Shown here piece after piece: positions 1 to 8,540 of a DNA stretch of 64,000 bases. Both the position numbers and the translations under genes were made by a program. The notes beneath the pieces are model-generated. The model searched no databases. It was not told where the DNA came from and saw nothing but the letters and a program-made list of their open reading frames with translations. Source of the stretch: Alishewanella agri BL06 (GTDB lineage Bacteria > Pseudomonadota > Gammaproteobacteria > Enterobacterales > Alteromonadaceae); assembly GCF_000272005.1 (NCBI RefSeq), contig NZ_AKKU01000017.1:168931-232930 (forward strand), written 5' to 3'. The first letter of the stretch is position 1; every line of letters begins with the position of its first letter.

Positions 1-518
1 AATCTGCTGTGCGCAGCCGCGGAGTTTTGCGCTGCGTCATACACCTTTAGTAAGGCCGGCTCATTGGCGGCCAACAAAAACTCGCGAAAGGTTAAAGGGC
101 GTAAATTGTATTGTTCCACCTTACCCACCGGGAAAGTATTCAGCAAACCAATATTAGAGCCACTAGCAGCAATAAACGCCTGCGGGGTTTGCTCGGCAAA
201 GTACTTTAAGGCAGTAACAGCACGTGGGCATTCACCAATTTCATCGAGGATTAATAAGTCGGTTTGCAGATTAAACGGCTGGCCTGTTAACAGCTCTATA
301 TTGGTCAGTACATCTTGCGGTACTAAAGAGCTGGCAAAGGCATCAGCCATCTGTGGCGATTCCAAAAAATCGATACGCAGTACTCTAGGGAAATGCTGAC
401 CAAACAGAGTTTGCAGTAAGTAGGTTTTACCGGTCTGCCGGGCGCCGTCAATTAGCAGTGGCTTGCGCTCAGGCCGGGCTTTCCAGTCTAGTAAGGTCGT
501 CAGTAGCTCACGTTGCAT
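1..518 (-). CDS. AAA_14-type ATPase (DUF4143 family), N-terminal part, cut by window edge
   Basis: The reading frame is open from the ATG at 518 to the left edge, giving about 172 residues of an incomplete protein. A Walker A motif (GARQTGKT, residues 25-32), a Walker B motif (DLLILDEI, 88-95) and a sensor-like ASGSNIG (118-124) are visible, followed by the NLRPLTFREFL segment typical of the AAA_14/DUF4143 family. That family is usually about 380-450 residues with a C-terminal DUF4143 half, which here would lie outside the window. Its role is unclear; members are abundant in accessory DNA. Three regularly spaced palindromes lie just upstream and probably regulate it. It is transcribed in the same direction as vsr but separated from it by those palindromes, so it is probably its own transcription unit. 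Confidence 0.85.
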   Translation of the reverse strand, partial: MQRELLTTLLDWKARPERKPLLIDGARQTGKTYLLQTLFGQHFPRVLRIDFLESPQMADAFASSLVPQDVLTNIELLTGQPFNLQTDLLILDEIGECPRAVTALKYFAEQTPQAFIAASGSNIGLLNTFPVGKVEQYNLRPLTFREFLLAANEPALLKVYDAAQNSAAAHSR

Positions 519-555
519 AACAGGCTCCAGCTGGGACACCACAGCAACACTACAC

Positions 556-638
556 TTTTATGCGCATAAAAACAAACAAATCAACATTTTTGTGCGCATA
601 AAAATGTTAAAAACCACACTTTTGTGCGCATAAAAGTG
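556..638. promoter_or_regulatory. Three palindromic operator-like repeats with exact 32-bp spacing
   Basis: Three copies of the core TTTTRTGCGCATAAAA lie at 556-571, 583-608 and 617-638. The first core is a perfect 16-bp palindrome. The second extends to a 26-bp and the third to a 22-bp inverted repeat, each with a single mismatched pair. Their centres (563.5, 595.5, 627.5) are exactly 32 bp apart, about three helical turns, so bound proteins would sit on one face of the DNA. They lie 38-120 bp upstream of the AAA_14 ATPase start and downstream of the vsr stop. The likeliest reading is an operator array for that ATPase gene, perhaps bound by its own product or a co-inherited regulator; the binder is unknown. 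Confidence 0.75.
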
Positions 639-671
639 AATAGATACGAGAATGATTCAAAAAATAGACCT

Positions 672-1130
672 TTATACTAATACTTCAGGGACCTCTGCAA
701 AACTGCCACCAGTGCGCAGCCAGTCTGAAACTTCCAAGACCAACTGCTCCTTGGGCAGCTTATTTTTCCCTTTTAACGCACATTCCCAAACCAACATTAC
801 CCACCAGCCCAGCTCCCGCAGTTTATCCTGCACTGCTTCGTCATGGGCACGATTAGCAGTGATTTTCTGTCGCCACCAACCTGCGCGGGTTTTCGGCCAG
901 TGGAACATAGCGCACTGGTGCTGATGCCAGAAACAGCCCTGCACAAAGAGCACTGCCTTGTATCGCGGAAATACCAAATCCGGCTTACCCGGCAAGCTGG
1001 AGACATGAAACCTGTAGCGAAATCCCGCCCGGTGCAAGGACCTGCGTACCAACATTTCAGGTCGGGTATCCCGGTTTTTGATGGCAGTCATGTTTTTACT
1101 TCTGACTGCCTTGGAGTGGACATCTGCCAT
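672..1130 (-). CDS. vsr: Very short patch repair endonuclease Vsr
   Basis: Vsr nicks next to T:G mismatches left by deamination of 5-methylcytosine, and so protects sites of a partner C5-methylase from mutation. The 152-residue protein has the usual length. Numbering matches E. coli Vsr: E25, D51 (in PGKPDLVF), H69 and D97 are present, as are the zinc ligands C66, H71, C73 and C117. The residues equivalent to T63 and H64 of the E. coli enzyme are V63 and Q64, an oddity that could affect metal binding or catalysis. The ATG at 1130 is preceded by AGGA at good spacing. It is divergent from the MutL-like gene, and the matching cytosine methylase lies at the far end of the island (8537-10105). Confidence 0.93.
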   Translation of the reverse strand: MADVHSKAVRSKNMTAIKNRDTRPEMLVRRSLHRAGFRYRFHVSSLPGKPDLVFPRYKAVLFVQGCFWHQHQCAMFHWPKTRAGWWRQKITANRAHDEAVQDKLRELGWWVMLVWECALKGKNKLPKEQLVLEVSDWLRTGGSFAEVPEVLV

Positions 1131-1288
1131 ACTAATCCTGATTAAATTCAGCTACTTTTCAAAATATCTAAGAGACTAGATTGTTTCTAAATTCGGTGTT
1201 AGGTTATAGAGCTTAGTACTTAGGACAAGCTTAACTAGGATAAATCTCTCGATTAAATGGAAGTTGGGACGGTCTTTCGGAGTTATAA

Positions 1289-2791
1289 ATGGAATTAGTG
1301 ACTGATTCAGAATACCAAGTAAGAGAAATTCAGGCTGCACCCTATGCATCTTCACTTATTGAGGGGCACAGAGATTTTGGTTACAGCCTTGAAACCGCAT
1401 TAGCTGATATCGTAGATAACTCAATTACGGCGGGCGCATCAGAGATAAGAATTACGGCAATCACTTCCTCAGATTCACCTTATATCGCGATAGTTGACAA
1501 TGGCAGTGGTATGGCCGAAGCCGAGCTTGTGGAGGCCATGAAGCTTGGAGCTAAAAACCCTACGCACGCAAGGTTACGAAAGGATCTTGGCCGCTTTGGT
1601 CTCGGTATGAAAAGCGCCAGTTTCTCACAGTGCAGACAACTTACAGTAATTAGCCGCAAAGATGGTAAAGATACCTGTGCCAGGTGGGATCTTGATCACG
1701 TTGCATCTAGAAACGACTGGACACTAACCATCATAGACAATCCCGAAAAACTGACTCATTACCAACTATTAACTTCAAATGGGTCTGCTGTTATTTGGGA
1801 AAAGCTAGACAGACTTCTTGGTGAGACAAGTCTGCCTCAGGGTAAATCTATTGAACATGCAAACGCTGAGCTTGTTAAAGCAGAAAGGCATTTATGCCAG
1901 GTTTTCCACCGTTTTCTTGAAGGCACCAAACCACGGTTGTCTTTGTACCTCAATGATCGAAAACTAAAGCCGCTTGATCCACTTTGTAGTGATCACCCGG
2001 CAACCCAAAAAGATCCTGAAGAGGTAATTCCCCTTAACAAGGGTAATGTCAGAATTCGCTGCCATACATTGCCGCATCACAGAAAAATGGATTCTGATGA
2101 CTGGGATGAATTAGCTGGGCCTGAAGGTCATGTTAAATCGCAGGGGCTTTATATATACAGGGAAGACAGATTAATCATTGCCGGTGGCTGGCTTGGACTT
2201 ACAAAGCAAACGGAGCTTACCAAACTCTGCAGAATAGCTATTGATATTCCCAACACTATGGATTCAGAGTGGAAGATTGATGTTAAAAAAGCTTCAGCTC
2301 AGTTACCGCCGCAAGTACGCGACCGATTAAAGCGGATCATTGAGCGTTTTGTTGGTACATCTAAAAGAACCTACAGTGCCAGAGGTAAAAAGTTAGTTGA
2401 TGAGGATTTGCACCCCCTATGGAATCGCGTAATCGCCAACGGTCAAATAAGCTTTAAACCCAATCTCGTCCACCCGGTATTTAGCTCTTATGCCAATCAA
2501 TTGCCCGAAGATCTTAAAGATGGCTTTTATCGCTGTCTGCGTCTGGTAGGTTCAGGCTTACCTATCGATACACTTCATGCCGAATTAGTAGGCAACCCGG
2601 AAGCTGTAGTATCAGCTGAGGCGGAAATAGAAGATTTACGGGATCTTGTGTATTCACTTGCAGAAACCTTATTAAAAAATGGTGTTAGCACTGACGTCAT
2701 TAAAAACGTCATGCAAGCTAACCCGTATCTTCGTGACCGCTGGGAATCAGCGAATGAATTACTTTTAGAGTTTTTAGGGAAGAAATCATGA
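1289..2791 (+). CDS. MutL/MORC-like GHKL ATPase of a Mza-type defence system
   Basis: This 500-residue protein has the GHKL (Hsp90/MutL/histidine-kinase) ATP-binding fold. The N-box is ADIVDNS (39-45) with Asp40 where MutL has its catalytic Glu; the G1 box is VDNGSGM (69-75) and the G2 box GRFGLGMKSAS (101-111). Proteins of this type are predicted MORC-like ATPases of restriction systems, where ATP-driven N-terminal dimerisation is thought to act as a clamp or switch. The ATG at 1289 follows CGGAGTTATAA. The gene overlaps the next by ATGA, indicating translational coupling. Its C-terminal tail (about 461-486) resembles the segment just before the P-loop of the neighbouring Z1 protein. It probably corresponds to the MutL component of MzaABCDE; letter assignment is from memory and uncertain. 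Confidence 0.88.
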   Translation: MELVTDSEYQVREIQAAPYASSLIEGHRDFGYSLETALADIVDNSITAGASEIRITAITSSDSPYIAIVDNGSGMAEAELVEAMKLGAKNPTHARLRKDLGRFGLGMKSASFSQCRQLTVISRKDGKDTCARWDLDHVASRNDWTLTIIDNPEKLTHYQLLTSNGSAVIWEKLDRLLGETSLPQGKSIEHANAELVKAERHLCQVFHRFLEGTKPRLSLYLNDRKLKPLDPLCSDHPATQKDPEEVIPLNKGNVRIRCHTLPHHRKMDSDDWDELAGPEGHVKSQGLYIYREDRLIIAGGWLGLTKQTELTKLCRIAIDIPNTMDSEWKIDVKKASAQLPPQVRDRLKRIIERFVGTSKRTYSARGKKLVDEDLHPLWNRVIANGQISFKPNLVHPVFSSYANQLPEDLKDGFYRCLRLVGSGLPIDTLHAELVGNPEAVVSAEAEIEDLRDLVYSLAETLLKNGVSTDVIKNVMQANPYLRDRWESANELLLEFLGKKS

Positions 2792-5529
2792 GTTCGATTT
2801 TTGATACTGTTAAAGATATGGTGGAAATGGGGCTATTCAGCCAACCTAGAAAATCCGAATCTGAGCTACGTGAGTTTATTAAAAGTGTAGCGACTGTTTT
2901 TCCGCCAGGATTGAATGACGAAGAGCTAGAAAAGCTAGCAAAGGAGATAGAGTTTAAGCAGGGCATCAAGGCAGGGCTGGGAGCGGTTGTCGATGGAGAG
3001 GGGTTCGAGCCGTGGTTGGATGATGCGAAAGCTTCGATAACGCCATATTACTGGTCAAGATATGAAAAACTGCTACTTCAAAATGGCTTACCTAAGGACG
3101 TAATTCGAACCACTGACAAAGTCACAGACACTATTCTAAGCCGATTGGGAAATCCTTACCTAGAAAAACAATGGGATCGTCGTGGCATGGTTGTTGGGCA
3201 TGTTCAGAGCGGAAAAACAGCGAATTACACAGGATTGATTTGTAAAGCAGCAGATGCTGGTTATCGCTTAATCATTATTATTGCTGGTATCCATACAAAC
3301 CTTAGAAATCAGACTCAAGAAAGAATAGATGAAGGTTTTATTGGGTTCGACTCAGGTAAAGACTGGGGGCGTGTGGTTGGTGGCAGAAAGTATGTTATTG
3401 GAGCAGGCAATTTTGGTGCAGAAAGGAGGCCAGTAACGCTAACTACAAGAATACATGACTTTAATAAAAGCAGAGCTGATAGTGATCGCAGTCAAATTGG
3501 TGATTATGTCGAACCAGTTGTTTTAGTGATCAAAAAGAATCATCGTACCCTGCAGAACTTGCTTGATTGGTTAAAAGACAATAGTGCTTCTGGTGACCAG
3601 CAAATGATAGAACAGCCTATGCTGTTGATTGACGATGAAGCTGATAACGCAAGCATTAATACTAAATATGGAAAGAAGCTCATAACGACAATAAACGGTC
3701 AAATCCGTGACCTTCTTAAGCTTTTTCATCGAAGCTGTTATGTCGCATACACTGCAACACCTTTCGCAAATATCTTTATAGATCCTGACCAAGACGATGA
3801 TATGCATGGTGAGGATTTATTTCCTGCAGATTTTATTATTGGCTTAGATGCACCAGATAACTACTTTGGGGCTACTAAAGTGTTTATTGATGGTCTTCCT
3901 GATGACGATGAGCCGCAATGGCTTCGAACCATACAAGACAACGAAGACATTCTCCCGATAAACCACAAACAAGATTTTATTTTAAATGGTGTACCTAATT
4001 CACTTATAAAAGCAGTGAGATCTTTTTTGCTTGCAAGAACTATTCGTAATCTAAGGGGAGAGGAGCACAAACACTGCTCAATGTTAATAAACGCAAGTTG
4101 GAGAAACCCTATACAGAAACAGATAAGAAACAGAGTCCATGATGTCGTTGAGACAATTAAGAACTCTGTAAGGCTAAATGCATCGTTAGGTGAGGCGGCT
4201 CTGAGCGACCCAGAAATATTCGCTTTAAAGCAAGTATGGGAAGAAGAATTTGCAGATAATTTTGCTGATTGGTCAAAAATCCAAGCACAGTTACATGATG
4301 CTATAGCTGCAACTTCTGTTGTTGTGGTTAACAAAGACTCCGGATTCCTCGAATACCCAAAAGAGAAAAGCGGTTCAAAAGGGAAGTCATATATCGCAGT
4401 TGGGGGATATGCTCTATCACGCGGCTTAACACTGGAAGGTCTCACAATAACGTGGTTTTTACGTAACACTATGATGTACGACACGTTGATGCAGATGGGA
4501 CGTTGGTTTGGCTATCGTACAGGGTATGAAGATCTCTGTCGTATATGGATGCCTGACGAAGCAATTGGCTGGTACAGCTTTATAGCTAATGCTACAAATG
4601 AGTTACATGATGAACTCAAAGATATGGAAAAGGCAAAAGCTACTCCAGAACAATTTGGTCTAGCCGTGAGGAGTCACCCTGCTTCCTTATTGGTTACGGC
4701 AAGAAACAAAATGGGCTCAGGAAGAAAAATAATTTCTTCTGTAGGCCTATCAAACGAATTTATTGAAACTTCAAAAGTATCAATTGCTCCGAAAAGTATT
4801 GAAAATAATATACGTTTAGCTAGAGAGCTAATAGCAAAATGCTTTGACGGCGAATTCCATAAAGAATCTTGTAAATGGGGCCAACTATTTGTTGGGATTG
4901 ACTTTGATGTTGTTGATTATTTTTTATCGGGTTGGGACAACGCCGAACAAAGCATCCTAACAAAAACCGAACCGGTAAGAGCCTACCTACGTCCAAGAAA
5001 AGATGATGAGGTTTCTAAATGGGATGTCCTGATCGTAAGCTTGAACAAAGGGACTTTTGACGATTCTCTTGGAGTTGAGATAATACCCATTCAACGTTAT
5101 GTGTGCCTAGATGACTTGAAGCATAACTTCATGTCCTTCAGTGGCAAAAAAATGCGAGTTGCCAGCCGAGGAGTAGAGAAAGCTGGTGTCGATCCAATAA
5201 AGGCCGAAAAGGCGGAAGAAGAGTACCGCAGAAACAACCAGAAAACCCCAACTGAAAAATTAAACTACCCCGATGGTATATATCGAAAGGTTAGAGACCG
5301 CCCACTTCTAATTATTTATTATGTTCAAGCAACCCCACCTAAAGGTCGAGAAAGTGATCCAAAGGCTGAACGGATTCCATCGTCACCAGTGGTGGCTTGG
5401 GGTATGAGCTTACCTGTATCAAATAAACCATCTGATAAAGTTGAATATTTAGTTAATACGATACGGTATCAAGAGATGTTTGGAGAGTATCAAGAAGACG
5501 AGGATTTATTAGCTGATGATCATATCTGA
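2788..5529 (+). CDS. Z1-domain SF2-type ATPase of a Mza-type defence system
   Basis: The 913-residue protein carries a Walker A motif, GHVQSGKT (137-144), a Walker B/DEAD-like IDDEADNAS (281-289), a motif III-like YTATPFANI (321-329), a GGYALSRGLTLEG segment (539-551) and an arginine-finger motif VI, QMGRWFGYR (569-577). Together these define the Z1 family of endonuclease-associated superfamily II helicase-like ATPases found with MORC-type ATPases and AIPR proteins. It presumably translocates on or remodels DNA during restriction. It overlaps the upstream gene by 4 bases and the downstream gene by 14, so it sits in the middle of one operon. Codon use is A/T-rich compared with the chromosome after 10.5 kb. 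No nuclease motif is evident in this protein itself. Confidence 0.9.
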   Translation: MSSIFDTVKDMVEMGLFSQPRKSESELREFIKSVATVFPPGLNDEELEKLAKEIEFKQGIKAGLGAVVDGEGFEPWLDDAKASITPYYWSRYEKLLLQNGLPKDVIRTTDKVTDTILSRLGNPYLEKQWDRRGMVVGHVQSGKTANYTGLICKAADAGYRLIIIIAGIHTNLRNQTQERIDEGFIGFDSGKDWGRVVGGRKYVIGAGNFGAERRPVTLTTRIHDFNKSRADSDRSQIGDYVEPVVLVIKKNHRTLQNLLDWLKDNSASGDQQMIEQPMLLIDDEADNASINTKYGKKLITTINGQIRDLLKLFHRSCYVAYTATPFANIFIDPDQDDDMHGEDLFPADFIIGLDAPDNYFGATKVFIDGLPDDDEPQWLRTIQDNEDILPINHKQDFILNGVPNSLIKAVRSFLLARTIRNLRGEEHKHCSMLINASWRNPIQKQIRNRVHDVVETIKNSVRLNASLGEAALSDPEIFALKQVWEEEFADNFADWSKIQAQLHDAIAATSVVVVNKDSGFLEYPKEKSGSKGKSYIAVGGYALSRGLTLEGLTITWFLRNTMMYDTLMQMGRWFGYRTGYEDLCRIWMPDEAIGWYSFIANATNELHDELKDMEKAKATPEQFGLAVRSHPASLLVTARNKMGSGRKIISSVGLSNEFIETSKVSIAPKSIENNIRLARELIAKCFDGEFHKESCKWGQLFVGIDFDVVDYFLSGWDNAEQSILTKTEPVRAYLRPRKDDEVSKWDVLIVSLNKGTFDDSLGVEIIPIQRYVCLDDLKHNFMSFSGKKMRVASRGVEKAGVDPIKAEKAEEEYRRNNQKTPTEKLNYPDGIYRKVRDRPLLIIYYVQATPPKGRESDPKAERIPSSPVVAWGMSLPVSNKPSDKVEYLVNTIRYQEMFGEYQEDEDLLADDHI

Positions 5530-6481
5530 GAGTCCTTGGAATAAGCTAAGTGAGGATGAGGCATTAAGGGTAAAAGCCGACGGTAAATTTGATTTTTTCT
5601 GGGTAAGACCAGAAACCGGTGTACCCGGCTTGATGCTTCGTTTATTGGAGAAACCCGATCCTTTACCTCGCTTGCCCAAACTTAAAAACTTAACTGCAAA
5701 TTTCAGAAGCGTTAGTTCAGGCTATGCTTTTGTTCTAACCCTTAAAGATCAGAGTCAAATTGATGTATTCGAAACACTTTGCCGCGATGTAGTAGATGCA
5801 GGCGAGTCAGCAGACAATATCAATGAAGCATTGTCACGAACCATACAAAGAACATATCGCTGGCATCACTTGCTTCGAGGCGGTAAACCGAACGGCTTAA
5901 CCCTTGAAGAACAGCGAGGCCTCGTTGGTGAGCTTGCGTACTTACGTAAATTAGTTGAAAAGCTTGGCCCCGATATGGCCATTGAAGGATGGACAGGACC
6001 TGGCGGAGCAACTCGGGATTTCGAGTTCATAAATACCTGCATCGAAGTTAAAACTAAAAGAGCCGCTGCCAAGCCCTATGTCTCTATTTCATCGGCAGAA
6101 CAGTTAGCAGATATCAAAGATTGTCGCCTTTTTCTTAATGTGCAAAACGTGGCATCAGCTGTCAGCCCTGATGGGCTAACTTTGCATGACCACGTGGTAT
6201 TGACTGCCAAGTTGTTTCAAAACTCAACGAATGCTTTTGATAAGTGGGAAGATTTGCTTTATTCGACCGGCTATGACCCCGCAAATGATTACGAAGAGCG
6301 CCGCTGGCATTTATTTGCAGATGAAACCTATGAAGTAAAGGACGGTTTCCCACGTATTATGCCCCCTCTGTTGCCGGGCGTAGAAATGGTGAGGTACTCA
6401 ATAGCACTGGATGCCTGCAGTGACTTTATAACAGACCAGGATCCTACAAGCCTGATTCTTGAGAGTGATGCTAATGAGTGA
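5516..6481 (+). CDS. PD-(D/E)XK motif protein (DUF4420), predicted nuclease of the Mza-type system
   Basis: The 321-residue protein matches the DUF4420 type of PD-(D/E)XK superfamily proteins. The probable active site is E139 in LVGEL, D168 in GATRDFEF, and E177/K179 in CIEVKTK, the usual order for a restriction-endonuclease-like core. As the only protein in this operon with a recognisable nuclease core, it is the likely DNA-cleaving subunit, powered or gated by the two upstream ATPases. It starts 14 bases inside the Z1 gene and its stop overlaps the start of the AIPR gene, so all four are translationally coupled. Nuclease activity is inferred from the motif, not shown. Confidence 0.85.
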   Translation: MIISESPWNKLSEDEALRVKADGKFDFFWVRPETGVPGLMLRLLEKPDPLPRLPKLKNLTANFRSVSSGYAFVLTLKDQSQIDVFETLCRDVVDAGESADNINEALSRTIQRTYRWHHLLRGGKPNGLTLEEQRGLVGELAYLRKLVEKLGPDMAIEGWTGPGGATRDFEFINTCIEVKTKRAAAKPYVSISSAEQLADIKDCRLFLNVQNVASAVSPDGLTLHDHVVLTAKLFQNSTNAFDKWEDLLYSTGYDPANDYEERRWHLFADETYEVKDGFPRIMPPLLPGVEMVRYSIALDACSDFITDQDPTSLILESDANE

Positions 6482-8540
6482 ATTGATAGAATTTCACCGG
6501 GAGCTGATTGCGGATATCCAGGGTGATGCAGACGTTCAGGGGTTGATCACCGCAGAAGCTTTTTTTGAGAAAGTAACTGACTTACTTACCGAAACCGGCG
6601 AAATAGATGAGGCGAACAGAGCCTACTACGAGGGGGCAATTGGCAAGTCAGTTATTAAGGTGGATGGATATGGTGGCGACCCGGCAGAAAACGCCAACAT
6701 ACTCACTTTAATTCTCTGCGATTTTGCCATTACTAGTGAAGTCAGAGCGATAAATAAAGCTGATGTAGAGAACTTTCAGAAAAGGTTATATCGCTTCCTG
6801 GAAGCTAGTTTAGATGCAAACTTCAGAAACTCACTGGAAGAAAGCAGTAACGGCTTCAGCCTTGCTCAACTGATCAATGTAAGATGGCAAAATATTGAAA
6901 AAATTAAATTTATCATTGCCACAAATGCAAGTTTCAATGCCCGCTCTGATGCCGAGCCCCTGGCGCCATTGGATAATAAACCAATTAGCCTGAGCGTTTG
7001 GGACCTTAAGCGACTCAAGCAGTTTGTTGAACAAGGGCAGGCAAGAGCAGACCTTGTAATAAACTTCGCCGACGATTTTGGCGGCAGCGTACCGGTCCTT
7101 AAAGCCTCGACTGGCGGTGATACCCTAGAGAGTTATCTGGCCGTTATACCAGGCTGGCAGCTGGCAAACATTTATGAAAAATGGGGGCCAAGACTACTTG
7201 AAGCAAATGTCAGAAGCTTCCTGCAGGCGCGCGGTAAGGTTAACAAGGGTATCAGAGATACTATCAGAGACGAGCCCCATATGTTCTTTGCCTATAACAA
7301 CGGTTTAAGTGCGACAGCAGACAGCATTGAACTGGAAAAAACTGAAGATGGCTTTGTACTTTCAAACGCCACCAACCTTCAGATTGTAAATGGAGGCCAA
7401 ACCACAGCATCTTTACATGCGGCAAGAAAGCTGTTTGAACAGCAACTAAAAAACGTGCATGTACAAATGAAACTTACCATAGTGCCGAATTTGCTTTCTG
7501 AGCAAGTAGTTCCAAGAATTTCTGAGTACGCCAATAGCCAAAATAAGGTTAACGCGGCTGATTTCTTCGCTAACCACCCTTACCACGTCAGAGTGGAAGA
7601 ACTATCACGTAAATTACTGGCGCCAGCTGGCGAGTCCAGATACCGCGAGACCAAGTGGTTTTATGAACGGGCAAGAGGCCAATATGCTGACGAACGCGCC
7701 CGTCGAACCATTGCTGAACGGAAAAAATTTGACACTGAGTTTCCGAGGAACCAGTTCTTTACCAAAACAGAGCTGGCAAAAATTGAAAATACCTTTAGCT
7801 GCTTACCGCATATTGTGAGCTTGGGCGCACAGAAAAATTTTACCGAGTTTGCAAAAAATATTGGTAAAGCATGGGGGAATAACGGCGAGTCTTTTGATGA
7901 GTTATGGTTTAAAAGGCTTATCGCTAAAGTTATTTTATTCCGTGCTATGGAAAATTTGGTTTCAAAAGCGGATTGGTACGAAGGAGATTGTCGGGCCAAT
8001 ATTGTTACCTATGGCATTAGTAAACTGGTTTTTGATCTTAACGAAATAAACAAAGTTATTGATTTGGACTGGATCTGGAAAAATCAATCATTATCACCTC
8101 AATTAAATATTGCTTTGCTAGAGGCAGGTAGAATTTCACAAGAAGTTATTATAAATCCTCCTAAAGGGCTTCAAAATCCAAGAGAATGGGCGAAAAAAGA
8201 AATATGTTGGAAATGGGTCGCAGAGAAAACTGCAGATTACATGACGAAACCAGACAAAATTAGTATTTCTAAAGATCTGGCCATAAGTAGAGTAAAAGAC
8301 GCAAAGCGCTCAGCGGAACTTGACCAGAGCGTTAACACAGAGATTGAAGTTTTTAAATTAGGCTCAGAACTATGGCGCTCAGCTTTGGCATGGGGAATCA
8401 GTAAAGATCTTCTTAGCCCAAAAGAGCGAGGCATACTTGAGACCTGCACTGCAATACCCAGAAAGATACCGTCTGACAAACAATGCACCGTAGCACTGGC
8501 AACTCTGAATAAGTTAAAAGAAATGGGGTTTGAAGTTTAA
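6474..8540 (+). CDS. AIPR family (abortive infection phage resistance) protein
   Basis: The 688-residue protein matches the AIPR family, named for abortive-infection phage resistance. The conserved FFAYNNGLSA (271-280) and LQIVNGGQTTAS (302-313) segments are both present. Its biochemical role is not established; in some related families the AIPR domain accompanies phosphorothioate or restriction modules. The chosen start is ATG 6474, with GAGAG eight bases upstream. An in-frame ATG at 6468 and TTG at 6459 are possible but sit too close to that ribosome binding site. The start overlaps the DUF4420 stop by 8 bases. The stop codon (8538-8540) overlaps the convergent methylase stop (8537-8539), so no intergenic terminator fits between them. 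Confidence 0.9.
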   Translation: MSELIEFHRELIADIQGDADVQGLITAEAFFEKVTDLLTETGEIDEANRAYYEGAIGKSVIKVDGYGGDPAENANILTLILCDFAITSEVRAINKADVENFQKRLYRFLEASLDANFRNSLEESSNGFSLAQLINVRWQNIEKIKFIIATNASFNARSDAEPLAPLDNKPISLSVWDLKRLKQFVEQGQARADLVINFADDFGGSVPVLKASTGGDTLESYLAVIPGWQLANIYEKWGPRLLEANVRSFLQARGKVNKGIRDTIRDEPHMFFAYNNGLSATADSIELEKTEDGFVLSNATNLQIVNGGQTTASLHAARKLFEQQLKNVHVQMKLTIVPNLLSEQVVPRISEYANSQNKVNAADFFANHPYHVRVEELSRKLLAPAGESRYRETKWFYERARGQYADERARRTIAERKKFDTEFPRNQFFTKTELAKIENTFSCLPHIVSLGAQKNFTEFAKNIGKAWGNNGESFDELWFKRLIAKVILFRAMENLVSKADWYEGDCRANIVTYGISKLVFDLNEINKVIDLDWIWKNQSLSPQLNIALLEAGRISQEVIINPPKGLQNPREWAKKEICWKWVAEKTADYMTKPDKISISKDLAISRVKDAKRSAELDQSVNTEIEVFKLGSELWRSALAWGISKDLLSPKERGILETCTAIPRKIPSDKQCTVALATLNKLKEMGFEV

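Noticed and set aside
541..650. Possible short CRISPR-like array
   Set aside because: There are only three copies, each a palindrome centred 32 bp apart with A/T-rich spacers of a few bases. That is operator-like, and there are no cas genes.
3861..4484. 207-codon open frame on the minus strand inside the Z1 gene
   Set aside because: It is fully antisense to a well-supported gene with helicase motifs, has no recognisable domain, and its composition is a shadow of the sense codons.
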